Origin: Amorphophallus konjac
Taxonomy: Eukaryota > Streptophyta > Magnoliopsida > Alismatales > Araceae
Direction of reading: 5' to 3'
Length of the DNA: 64,000 bases
NCBI GenBank assembly: GCA_022559845.1
Contig: CM040121.1
Coordinates: 567,722,140 to 567,786,139, forward strand
The position numbers were made by a program, and so were the translations under genes. This document shows positions 1 to 10,190 of the stretch, piece by piece; within the stretch, counting starts at the first letter, position 1, and each line of letters opens with the position of its first letter. The notes beneath the pieces were generated by a model. It had not been told where the DNA came from, searched no databases, and saw only the letters and a program-made list of their open reading frames with translations.

Positions 1-79
1 GCTAATTTGAGGGTCAAATGGGGCATTACAAGGCAATATGAGAAATACTCAAAGTAATGTCAATTTTGGCGTGTCTACA
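1..79 (-). repeat. Tail of an LTR of the non-autonomous family (A/B family)
   Basis: The first 79 bases match the last 79 bases of the LTRs ending at 8719, 10190, 18544 and 20199, including the terminal GTGTCTACA. On the minus strand this is the start (TGTAGACAC) of the 3' LTR of the internal region that follows. The rest of this LTR lies outside the window. Confidence 0.85.
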
Positions 80-95
80 GCTGCCCCGCCTTGGC
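80..95 (-). other. Polypurine tract of copy A
   Basis: On the minus strand the sequence AAGGCGGGGCAGC directly precedes the LTR start TGTAGACAC. This is the position and composition expected of a plus-strand priming tract. The same sequence adjoins the LTR of copy B at 10191-10205. Confidence 0.6.
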
Positions 96-2789
96 GTCTG
101 CTTTGCAAGGGAGCGTAGCAAACTGAAAAGTAGATGCCAAGGTGTGATGAGACACGCAATCAACATCACGTGATGAGAATCAAATCAAAAGCTCAAGATG
201 AAGCAATCTCAGGAAATTCAATGAAATCAACGATGTTTGGATAAAACGGGGAGTGTGCACGCGGTGCACGAAGGAGATAAAATAAATGATCAACTTCCAG
301 CGCGGTGGAAGTACCCCAGGTCACAAACCTGTAGGTTTCACCATTGGGGAGCGATTACCAGCCAGTGGACGTGCTGCAGCCAAGGTGGATCAAAGGGAAA
401 TGATTAAAAATAAGATGATAAAAATCCAAATAAGGAGCTCTCGAGAAAAGACCCAAAACAGCGATAAAACGAACTGAAGATTCAATCCGGTCATGGAATA
501 TCTCATATCGAGAAAGATTAAGATCAATTCAACTCTCAACATCAGCTTATCAGAATGATCTTCCAATGTTAATTCAAAGTCCTACATGAATGCATGCTGG
601 GCTAAAGGGAAAGTAACAAATGAAAATATAATATAATCAAGGATAATATTGTTAAACTGCCCAGACTGGGTCAAGAAACCAATTCTGCGAGCTGATACTA
701 AGCCGAAGCCCGTTTATCCACGCACCAACTCGTAAAAAAGGGAACCATCGTCCCCAGTCTTGGACGGCTCAACGGCCTATCCGTGTGGCTAAGACTTCTC
801 TGGAATCATCATTATTTTTGATGAAGGGGAACTCAAATCCCAGATTTACCAAAGCCACAAGGTCCTTGATATAATCTAGTAACATATGTAACATATAGTA
901 GAATGCATACAGGGAGATGGTGATATCAATAAGCATGGGAACTGAGAAATGAGCTGCAAGCACCGTGGGACTTTGAGTGATGATGCCCTGCCGGCGGGAC
1001 CAAGAGCCTCTTCCTGCGCTCAAAAATTCATTAGCCAAGATATAAAAGATAACAAACAATGAAGAAGGCATTTAAGCATAGCATGCATAGCATGAATCAA
1101 AGCAACCAATCATAGCATATATCATGAACAGCATAAGTCAAATCATGGCATAGTAAAGCATAATTATTTGTTGTTTGTCATGAGGATGACAATCTGGCTA
1201 ATCAAGTTTTGGAGTTAAATAATCAGGATCTGATAATGCCCATCGGCGGAGTAATCAGATGAAACGAGCAGGAGTTGATTGAAAGATTTGGAGATGAATA
1301 ATCATGAAATATGATAATCAGAATGATATAGGGAAATGATGCTCCTGGGTGGCATGTCATGAGAATATTGAGAAGAATCAATAGATTGATAGCAATAAGT
1401 AGAGAGAGGACCCATCCCGTGCTTTTGGTCTCTGCAAAGCTGTTCCTGTAAAACACCATCAGAAAATACAATGTAATTTTTGGATTTTGAAAATATGCAA
1501 ATTTTTATGAGTTTTGGAATATGCAAATTTTTATGAGTTTTGAAAATATTTGAATTTTTATGGAGATTTTTGGAAAATATTTTGAATTTTTGTTGGGATT
1601 TTGATCGGGAAATATTTATTTTTTTTTTTGGATTTTGGCTTAGACATTGTTAATGCAGCATCAAAGGGTTGTTTTGAACCACTGGCTAGGGGTCCTTGTT
1701 CCTTCCCCTTTTCGCTAAAACTGCACAAAGCTGGACGTGTATTGAAAGTGGCATCCTATAACCGACCGTCTTTGATCAACGGTGCCCCTACCAAGGCCAT
1801 ACCCGAGAAACATTCGGTCTTAGAGGGAAAAGAGAAGAATAATTGAGACAAGCTTTATACAGGATGGGAGATATCAAGACTTGAATTCCTTCCAAGGCGT
1901 TCCCTTCAAAGAGATAGTCTGTTGTGCCGGGGTTTTATGCCTTTGATTTTTAGACCCTTGACATGCATACGACCAGGATTTTCCCTGCGGGGACTTTGCC
2001 ACTCTTGACATGCCATAATTCATACTTTTGCTTTTATCGAAATTTTGACTTGATTTTCATAATAGCCCTTTTGGCGAGATGTATATCATGAAATTCATAT
2101 TTAGTTTGGGTCAAGACTGCCCCTATTTGAGACTCCTCTCGTATTGGGGATTACCAAGGTTGGTCATCTCATCCGTCAACCTCTTGCCCCTGCACGTGGC
2201 CGAGTAAAGAAGAGAAAAGACTTTCAGATATACTCATGGCATGGCCAAGGTAGCAACGGTGTTTAACCAAAGGAGCCGGCTAAGGATGCCGTGAAGTGTG
2301 TGAGGTGCCCAGCTGAGGGTTGCTCTTAACAAGCGGGGAGAGAATATTGAATTCCTAGCGCGGTTTTTTATTAACCAGAGGTGCTGCAAAAACAAGCCTA
2401 AAGACTCTTTTGAGAATGATTTTAATTAAACAAAAGCTTAAGATAATGGTTTAAAACACCACTCTTAATCTCGTTAAGAAGCACTTGATTTTGAAAATCA
2501 TGCGTGAGGTAATGATATCATATAAATGCATACTCACGTCAATATATTACCTTGCAACCTTTGTTAAAGCAGCTGCCAGAGGCGAGGTTGATCATCGTGG
2601 GATTTGTCCTCTTTGGCAGTCAAAAGGATTGGAAGCAAAGGATTTTGGGAGTGGCTTAACAAGAATGAGTGGTGCTCAAACCAGACTCAGACGAATAAAG
2701 AAAAAAGGAAAAGAGGCGAGGGCTAGAACTCCCTCACTAAGGCGCGGAGACCCTGATCACATGGGACAGTCTACAGAAGAAGCGGAGAA
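96..2789. other. 3' non-coding part of copy A internal region
   Basis: About 2.7 kb downstream (minus sense) of the long ORF. It contains A/T-rich short tandem runs near 1480-1620. Short ORFs on either strand recur in copy B only because the two copies are near-identical. No known domain was recognised. Confidence 0.6.
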
Positions 2790-5700
2790 TTAGAAGGAGG
2801 AGTGAGGACTAAAGCCTCGAAAGCAATGGGAGAATGGGCAGATGCCCAAGGCAGTGGATGTGGAAGAAGTTGGGTCGGACCCAGAATCAGGAGGAATTAG
2901 AAGAAGAAATTGATAGATGGAAAGAGGCGGATCCGGAGGGTCCGGAGGTAGAGGAGAATCATGAGAGGAAAAATCCGAAGGCTCCGGAGGGATGACAAAA
3001 GAAGGGACGCGATGCCCTGAGACGAAATAGGGAAAAAGATGATGGAAAAGGAAGAAAAAAATGAAGGATGTGATGTTCAGGAAGATTAGAAAGATGAATC
3101 GGAAGAAAGATGGAGTGTCCGGAGGTTCTGGAGGAAGCAAATGCCGAGGGACGCGATGCCCAGGGAGGAGAGAAAAATCCGGAGGTTCCGGAGGAATGAA
3201 ATCAGGAAGGAGAAGGTGGAAAGGGGCGTCGTGCCCGAGGGAAAAGTCCGGAGGTTCCGGAGGAAGCAAATAAAAAAGGTGGAGAGGGGCGTCGTGCCCA
3301 AAGGGAAAGTCTGGAGGTTCCGGAGGAGGAAGGTGGAAAGGGGCGCGATGCCCGAGAGAAAGGTCCGGAGGTTCCGGAGAATGGAAAGAGGCGCGATGCC
3401 CGAGGGGAAAGTCCGGAGGTTCCGGAGGGAGCAAATAAAAAAGGTGGAGAGGGGCGTCGTGCTCGAAGGGAAAGTCCGGAGGTTCCGGAGGAAGCAAATG
3501 GAAAGGGGCGCGATGCCCAAGGGGAAAATCCGGAGGTTCCGGAGGAGGAAGGTGGAAAGGGGCGCGATGCCCGAGAGAGAGGAATGAAGGAGGATCAGGA
3601 GGAAAATCCGGAGGTTCCGGAGGTAGCAAATGAGAAGGGGCGCGATCCCCAAGGGGAAAATCCGGAGGTTCCGGAGGAGGAAGGTGGAAAGGGGCGCGAT
3701 GCCCGAGAGAAAGGTCCGGAGGTTCTAGAGAATGGAAAGGGGCGCGATGCCCGAGGGGAAAGTCCGGAGGTTCCGGAGGAATAGAATCAGAAAGGGCGAG
3801 ATGCCCAAAGAGGAGGGATAAAATTCCTGGAGGTTCCAGGGAGATAGCAGGAAAAGGGACGCGATGTCCCAGGGATAGCAGATAAAAAGATGAATAAGAT
3901 GGGAAGTGCGGAATATCTGGAGGTGTCGGAAGGCGGGGAAGATACGGGTTTGGAAACCCGGGAAGTAGGAGGTGCAAATGCATGCAATGGGATGGATGCG
4001 ATGAATGCATGAAATGCAAAGAATATGAAGAATGTGAAGGGCGAGAGGATGAGATCCTCCTCCTAACCCTGGGAATGGCCCATGAAGAAAAAGTGATAGA
4101 GATGGATGAATAGAAAGTGGAACAAATAAGGGATGGCCCCTTATCATTAAGATAACTGCCCCTCCACGGCAGTGAAAGTGTATGAGAAATAGCCCCTGCC
4201 GAAGCTTCACTGGTGAATGTCAACTCCCTTGGAGAGTGCAAAGTAATGGTGTGAGGGAGTTGGAAAGTTAGGCTCGGAAGCATTATGTTGCCCAAAGATT
4301 CAGAATTTGGAAATTGGAACAAAGGGTGCCCTGCCCGGCCCTTACACAGCATCAATGCTTGGCATGTCGGCGACTTGGCTTCTTCGACCGTGCTTGGCAC
4401 AATAACCCGGATTGGCATCCGGCAAATGAATTCTTGAATCTTGAATGGCGCGGCCAAATCCTGGCTGCCCGGCTCTTGATCGTCCTCGGCACCTGTGCTT
4501 GTAGAAGGCCCCCCATTCCGAGTGGTAAGGGGAGGTGAAGCGGAGGCGGAAGGCTCCATGAATGGTGGAGGCATGATGGAAAGCGTTGGCAAATGGGTGA
4601 GCGTAAGCGGGGGTTCAAACACGTCGAGTTTCTCCCTTTGCTCGGAAGCAGTTGGGATTGACTCGGGTGCAAAAAGGGGTGGATCCTGCTCAGGATTAGC
4701 CATGGGTAAGGGTAAAGGGTTAAATGGTGGAATAGGCAAAGTGGGTTTTAAAGGGATAATGGAAGGCCGAGGTGGCGGTAATGGGAGGTTAATTGGGGAC
4801 AGTTCAATGGTGGGTTCGATGGAGGCTAATGGTGTGGAGGTAGATGGCTTAACGGGTGGAGGTTTAATAGTGGAAGGCTTGGGGGAGGCCAGTGTTGCGG
4901 AGGTTAATGGTGTAACTGGAAGAGGTGTAATGCATGCGGTGTCAAGGATAGGAGGAGACTAACAATGTGCAGGTGTGGGTGATTGAAGTATCGACCCATC
5001 ATCGTAACACCAATTAGTCTCATAAATAGGGGTTGGATCAGGGATGGTTTCATCCTGAGCAGGGGGTTCATCGAATGAAAATGGGGAAAGCGGAAAGTTA
5101 AGGAAACTCGGAAGGGGTGCCTGTGGAGCTTCATCATCGTCGTATACTGCCTCGGATTCTTCGAATGCCGGCTCTTGCTCACTTGAACCGTCGACGCCGT
5201 AATCATCCCTCCTGTCTTTCCATTCTCTCTCCATCTTTGTAATATCGTCCAAAGCGGCATGGAGAGGATTGACTGGAGTAGGAGGAGCCGTGACCCTCTT
5301 TATTTGTTCCTCCATCAAAGTAATCTTATCAAGCAGAGACTGTTGGAGGGGTGTGACCTGAGCAACAGAAGGTTGGCAGGGCCTTGAAGGAGGAAGGGCC
5401 GTATAAAAAGGCCGTGGAGGGGAATTAATGGGCCGACCCATAGAAGAACCCATATGGGCCGGATTGCAATGAATAAATGGGCCTTGGGGCCGTGATCGAG
5501 AGGGAATAGAAGGAGGCGGGTGATGGGCCACCCGAGTAGAATGAACAGGAGGAGATGGGTAATGGGCTACCCGATCAGGATTGGAAGGAGGAGGTGGGTG
5601 ATGGGCCACCCGTGTAGAATTGGAGGGAGATGCATGAGATGTACCCTCAACAGCGGCCTTAAGGGCTTGGATCTGTTGAGGGGTAAGATGATCTAATGCA

Positions 5701-5993
5701 TGCAAAATCTGGGAGACCTTCTCATCATTGGGACGAGAGGGCTTAATGGGAATAGTGGCTCGAAATTGAGTTGAAGGACCATTGGATTGGACATTGCCCA
5801 AGGGTCGGGCAACACCATAAGAGTGAGGACGTGGTCCTTTGAAAGTATGGTGAGAATTTTGAACATGTTGAAAGTGAGGATTATAAGATGTGCTAGGTTG
5901 TGCATCCTCCTGAATTGAATTAAACATGTTATCTTGTTTATAGTAAGCCATCATGCAATCAAAGTTCAAAATAATATGCAAAGAAGCACGCAA
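2790..5993 (-). pseudogene. Long proline-rich ORF of the non-autonomous element, copy A (interrupted by one stop)
   Basis: Two open segments in the same frame, 5993-4959 (344 codons) and 4739-2790 (649 codons), are separated by a short stretch that begins with a TAG at about 4959. The equivalent codon in copy B is AAG, so the stop is a private lesion. The predicted protein has a unique N-terminal part with a possible helical segment (HALDHLTPQQIQALK). Proline-rich repeats of the type RVAHHPPPP follow, then an acidic patch, more Pro/Ser-rich sequence, and a C-terminal minisatellite-encoded tract with units such as PPEPPDFPLGHRAPFHLL. I do not recognise a gag, pol or any named domain. It may take the place of gag in a non-autonomous element, but that is inference. 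Confidence 0.6.
3115..3790 (-). repeat. Minisatellite inside the long ORF, copy A (about 12 units)
   Basis: A unit of about 54-63 bp recurs with the core GTCCGGAGGTTCCGGAGG followed by an A/G-rich stretch and GGGCGCGATGCCC. Unit length is mostly a multiple of three, so on the minus strand it encodes repeating PPEPPDFPLGHRAPFHLL-type peptides. Copy B (13250-13680) has about 7-8 units, so the array has expanded or contracted since the copies diverged. Confidence 0.8.
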
Positions 5994-6017
5994 AAGAGAT
6001 GGTTACCTTTATTTGAT

Positions 6018-6290
6018 TTATTTTGAACCTTGGTGAATTAAGGATTTTATCAAAGTTTTGAATGATTCACACAAGGGGAGGAAACCTAGTTTCAATATGG
6101 TTTGAACTCCAATGCCAACTAGGAACCCTCTCTCACCACGTATAGGCCAACTAACTCGGGACTTCAAAAGGGTACAACCTGCCCGGCGTCCGTGAGGGAA
6201 TCCACGGGTGCGGGGACTTACGGAGGCTTGGAAAAGGGATTTCCAGTCCAAAGAGACGGAATGCTCAATGGAGGGTCGTCCCGATTCCAA
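6018..6290 (-). CDS. Small ORF upstream of the long ORF, unrecognised
   Basis: A 90-codon ORF lies between the leader and the long ORF on the minus strand and is kept in copy B (16177-15896, slightly longer at its end). It has no recognisable domain. Its conservation may only reflect the recent common origin of the two copies. Confidence 0.2.
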   Translation of the reverse strand: MESGRPSIEHSVSLDWKSLFQASVSPRTRGFPHGRRAGCTLLKSRVSWPIRGERGFLVGIGVQTILKLGFLPLCESFKTLIKSLIHQGSK

Positions 6291-6450
6291 GAGGGTGTGT
6301 GGATCCTAATGAAGAGGAGGGGGCTCCCAAACCAATGCAAAGAATGAATGCAACAGGGGAAATCAGGCCAACCACACAATATGATCAATCAATATGAAAT
6401 AACATGAAAACTCACCCACGGGAAGGGTTCTGGAAACCCACAGTAAAAAC

Positions 6451-6889
6451 ACGCCCTAGCAGGGGGCGCTACTAACAAAAGACACGACAGTGTGACTGTC
6501 GTGACTCAAAGCGAGGTGCCAGGGGCAGTAAAAACACACCTTAGGGTGAGGCGCTAACAAATAACAGGACGCCCTCCAGAGGGGCGTGAATTCAGAAACC
6601 AACTGCACACCGTAATACAATAATTTCCAGTAAAAGACGCCCTGAAAGGGGGCGCTATAAATCAAATGGACGCCTCGGGGTGAGGGCGTCAACTCTCAGG
6701 GGATGCACGGCCGAATCAATAAAACGCCTTAGTGTGAGGCGTTACAACATAAAAAGGCGCCCTGGAGAAGGGCGTGAATTCACAGATAAGCAGGGTATGA
6801 TATAAGACGTCCTGTCAGAAGGCGTTAGACATGAATAAAACGCCCTGGGTGAGGGCGTGAAATTAAAAAGCGCCTCTGACAGAGGCGTT
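6451..6889. repeat. Palindrome array in the leader of copy A
   Basis: About eight to nine short imperfect inverted repeats of 17-22 nt with the pattern (A)CGCCC or (A)CGCC, a 6-8 nt loop, then GGGCG(T) or GGCG(T), separated by 20-50 nt of A-rich spacer. Examples begin at 6451, 6640, 6723, 6833 and 6869. The same array is at 16338-16776 in copy B, and closely related palindromes fill the LTRs. Confidence 0.75.
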
Positions 6890-7164
6890 AATTCCCAGAA
6901 AGACCCCACGGCCAGCAATATCAAACACTCACAGTCACATGGCAATCAATAAAATGCAGCAGAGTATAACATGCTCATCAAAAAATTTGGATAAGTGGAA
7001 TTTTTAAAAATAAAATCTAACAAGCTGACAGATCACTTGGGGAGAGTGCAAAGCACAATGGAGGGTGCCCGAGGGGCACAAAGGAGGGGTACCATGGGTA
7101 CAAAAGGGAAAGGGCACGCGAGGGTGCCAAAGTGGAAAGGGGTAATAAAAAAGAAGAACACAAA

Positions 7165-7184
7165 GGGTCCCACCGTGATCGCCA
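7165..7184 (-). other. Primer binding site of copy A, possibly tRNA-Arg type
   Basis: On the minus strand the LTR end ATCTACA is followed by AAT and then TGGCGATCACGGTGGGACC. A TGGCGA start is typical of sites complementary to a tRNA-Arg 3' end, as described for the Tat/Ogre gypsy lineage. The exact tRNA was not verified. The same site is present at 17052-17071 and in the remnant at 18649-18667. Confidence 0.45.
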
Positions 7185-7187
7185 ATT

Positions 7188-8719
7188 TGTAGATTCTAAA
7201 TTTATGATTAAATCCACTTAAGAAAAATATCAAAGAAAAGACATGCAATAATCATCAATATGGAGAAAAATATATGCACGAGGTGCACAAGGGGAGTGTG
7301 TGATCGCCAGAGACACGAGGCCTCAAAAGATAATAATGAAAAATCATGGAGGGATCGCGAAGAATACCTTTAAAAGTGCAGGAATGTGAGTGCTTCCTTT
7401 CTCTTCAAATCGGCCGGCCGATGAAGAGAGTTCTTGCTTTTATTACCCTTGCAAAAAAGATAAATACCAATAAAAGATTGAATTAGAAATATGGTGAGTG
7501 TAGCATCAAATCCTAAATAAAAATATGAGCATGAAAATATGGTGAAGAACACACCTTAAGGGTGGTCGCCCTTAAACCCCTATGCAAAAAGGGTGTGGGA
7601 AATATGATGAATGCAAAATAAAACAAGGGGAAAGAGTGCAATAGTTGCACTATGGGGAGATCTCAATATGGTTGAGAAAAATCAATAAAACAATGAAATA
7701 TGATGTATGCATGAATTAATGAAAATACAAGATGATGAAAAGGAGATGAGATAAAAAATCTTGTTTGTGGTTTGGTGCTCCTTGGCTTGAATGCTCGATG
7801 GGGAGAAAAGCTTCAGTTGGATGAAGACTTGAACCGTGAAAAAGCCTCTCCTTAGCCAAGAACAGCACCTGCGTAAGGAAAGAAGAAGAAAACAAAAAAA
7901 ACAAAACAGAAGAAGAAGAAGAACGGAGGGAGGAAAGGAGAAGAAGACAGAAGAGGAAGAGGAAAAGAACGTTCGAATCCGAAGGGGGGAGAAAAGGGGA
8001 TCGAACAAGGGGAGTCCAAAGAGGGGGGGGGATAAACATGGGCAAGAGTCCAATAAGGGGGAAGGATAAGAATGGGCAAGAGCCCCAATCAAGGCAGGAG
8101 TCTAACGAGGCAAGGACTCTCTGGGGAAAGGGCTGCGAAGCCAGAAGATGAAACACGCCCTTGGTCAGGGCGTCAATTCAAGAATTGACGACCTGTCAAG
8201 GGGCGTTAATTCAAAACACGCCCTGTACAAGGGCGTCTCTTCCTGAATTAATTTTAGAAATAAACATTTCTTTTATTTGGAAATTGTAACACACGCCTCC
8301 GGGAGAGGCGTTAATTGAAACACGCCCCAATGTAGGGCGTGAATTAATATTTTTTAAATATTTATTCTTTTTCAAAAATTAGATAATACCAGGAATTGAC
8401 GCCCTCACCTCAGGGCGTCCTTTCATCAAGAAACGCCCCAGGTCAGGTCATGTTTTAAAACACGCCCTTCACCAGGTCACGAATTTATAAAATAGGTAAA
8501 ATGGGGAGAAATAGATAAAATGGGGAGACACGCCCTGGATCAGGCCGCATTTTAAAAACACGCCCCTCTCCAGGGCGTTAATTTTAAAAAAGAGGGAAAG
8601 GGGAGAAAATCCATGAAAAATAGAAAAAATACTCAAATAAGCTAATTTGAGGGTCAAATGGGGCATTACAAGGTAATATGAGAAATACTCAAAGTAATGT
8701 CAATTTTGGCGTGTCTACA
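7188..8719 (-). repeat. LTR A1 of the non-autonomous family (1532 bp)
   Basis: Begins TGTAGATTC and ends GTGTCTACA in plus view, so it has TG...CA ends. It is almost identical to LTR A2 (18670-20199) and only roughly 85% similar to the B-type LTRs over its first half. It serves as the 5' LTR of copy A and at the same time as the 3' LTR of the deleted element downstream. An array of ten ACGCCC-N7-GGGCGT type palindromes occupies 8155-8579. Confidence 0.85.
8155..8579. repeat. Palindrome array in LTR A1
   Basis: Ten evenly sized palindromes of about 19-20 nt, each an ACGCCC or close variant, seven loop bases, then GGGCGT. Some right arms are degraded to GGTCA or GGCCG. Spacers are A/T-rich. 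Equivalent arrays are at 9625-10049, 17981-18403 and 19635-20059. Confidence 0.8.
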
Positions 8720-8723
8720 GCTT

Positions 8724-10190
8724 TGTGGATCTCTAATAAATCCACTTAAACAAAGAAATATTAAGTGAATGAATAAAGCATGAAATAGCACGAGGTGCTA
8801 AGAGGAGTTTGTGATCGCCAGAGACGCTAGGTCTCAAAAATATAACAAATAATGAATAGGAGGAATGATCGCGAAAAGTACCTCAAAAGATGCGGGGATG
8901 TGAGTGCTTCCTTTCTCTTCAAATCGGCCGGCCGATGAAGAGAGTTCTTACTTTTATTACCCTTGTAAAAAAGATAAATACCAATAAAAAATATGGATTA
9001 GAATATGGTGTGTAGCATCAAATTCTATATGTAAAGATGAGCATGAAAATTATGCAAGAACACACCTTGTGGGTGTTGGCCCTTAAACCCCTATGCAAAA
9101 GGGTGTGGGAGTATGATGATTGAATGCAAAATAGAATAAGGGAAAGAGTGCAAGAGATGCACTTATGGGAGATTTCTCGTGGTTGAGAAGAATAATTAAC
9201 ATGAAATAAACATGCATGCATGCATATGAACGATGATAGTAAAACATAAAAAAAAAACTAATAAGAGCCTGTGCTTGGCTTGAATGCTCGATGGGAGAAA
9301 TCTTCCAAAGGATGATGAAGTTAAAGTGCATGAGGGATTCCTCCTTCAGCCAGCAGCAGCACCCTGCGTGAAGAAAGAAAAACAAAAACAAAACAGAAGA
9401 AAGAAAAACGGAAGAAGAAAGAAAAAAAAGAACGGAGGGCGATAGGGAGAGGGATCGAACCTCATTAACAGAGCCAATGGCTCTATTAAATAGGTTGAGG
9501 AAGAGATAAACATGGGCAAGAGTCCCAAGAGGGAAATGATAAGAATGGGCAAGAGCCCAAACCAAGCAGGTATCTAACGAAGCAAGGACTCTGGGGAAAG
9601 GGCTGCGAAGCCGGAAGATGAAACACGCCCTTGGTTAGGGCGTCAATTCAAAAATTGACGACCTGTCAAGGGGCGTTAATTTAAAACACGCCCTGGGTCA
9701 GGGCGTTTCTTCCTGGATTAATTTTAGAAATAAACATTTCTTTTATTTAGACATTGTGAAAGACACCTCAGGGAGAGGCGTGAATTGAAAAACGCCCCAT
9801 ATTAGGGCGTGATTCAACATTTTTCAAACATTTATTCTTTTTCGAAAATTGCATAATTCCAGGAATTGACGCCCTCACGTCAGGGCGTCCTTTCATCAAG
9901 AAACGCCCCAGGTCAGGTCGTGTTTTAAAACACGCCCTTCACCAGGTCACGAATTTATAAAATAGGAAAAATGGGGAGAAATAGATAAAATTGGGAGACA
10001 CGCCCTGGATCAGACCGCGTTTTAAAAACACGCCCCTCTCCAGGGCGTTAATTTTAGAAAAGAGGGAAAGGGGAAAAAAATCCATGAAAAATGGAAAAAA
10101 CACTCAAATAAGCTAACTTGAGGGTCAAATGGGGCATTACAAGGCAATATGAGAAATACTCAAAGTAATGTCAATTTTGGCGTGTCTATA
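8724..10190 (-). repeat. LTR B1 (3' LTR of copy B, 1467 bp)
   Basis: Begins TGTGGATCTC and ends GTGTCTATA in plus view, where the expected CTACA has become CTATA. It is nearly identical to LTR B2, with a few substitutions and short indels around 9170. It contains a palindrome array at 9625-10049. Confidence 0.85.

Larger units (their letters stand above)
80..7187 (-). mobile_element. Internal region of a non-autonomous LTR retrotransposon, copy A
   Basis: This 7.1 kb segment lies between LTR sequences and is about 97-98% identical by eye to 10191-17074. Read on the minus strand it runs: primer site beside the LTR (about 7165-7184), a leader with a palindrome array (6451-6889), a small ORF (6290-6018) conserved in copy B, one long proline-rich ORF (5993-2790), then about 2.7 kb without a recognisable gene, and a polypurine tract (80-95) against the next LTR. 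I find no gag, protease, reverse transcriptase or integrase motifs, so it would depend on another element for mobility. Confidence 0.8.

Noticed and set aside
286..477. Plus-strand ORF of 63 codons repeated at 10399-10590 with near-identical protein
   Set aside because: It lies antisense in the non-coding part of both element copies. Conservation is explained by recent common origin, and there is no domain or gene context.
769..1071. Minus-strand ORF with hydrophobic stretches, also at 10887-11156
   Set aside because: Same reason: short, no recognisable family, and differences between copies alter its length at both ends.
3061..3784. Several plus-strand Arg/Glu/Gly-rich ORFs over the minisatellite
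   Set aside because: Low-complexity readings of the repeat in other frames. The longer continuous frame is on the minus strand.
3115..3790. Resemblance of the regularly spaced repeats to a CRISPR array
   Set aside because: The sequence is a plant genome, units are directly adjacent without unique spacers, and units encode a repeated peptide inside an ORF.
7682..8156. Ser/Phe/Leu-rich minus-strand ORFs in LTRs (also near 9083-9565 and 19164-19636)
   Set aside because: They come from a purine-rich tract in the LTR, differ between copies by frameshifts and have no domain.
8720..8723. GCTT as a definite target duplication of copy B
   Set aside because: Kept only as support, not proof. It is 4 bp where 5 bp is usual, and the adjoining sequence could supply a match by chance.
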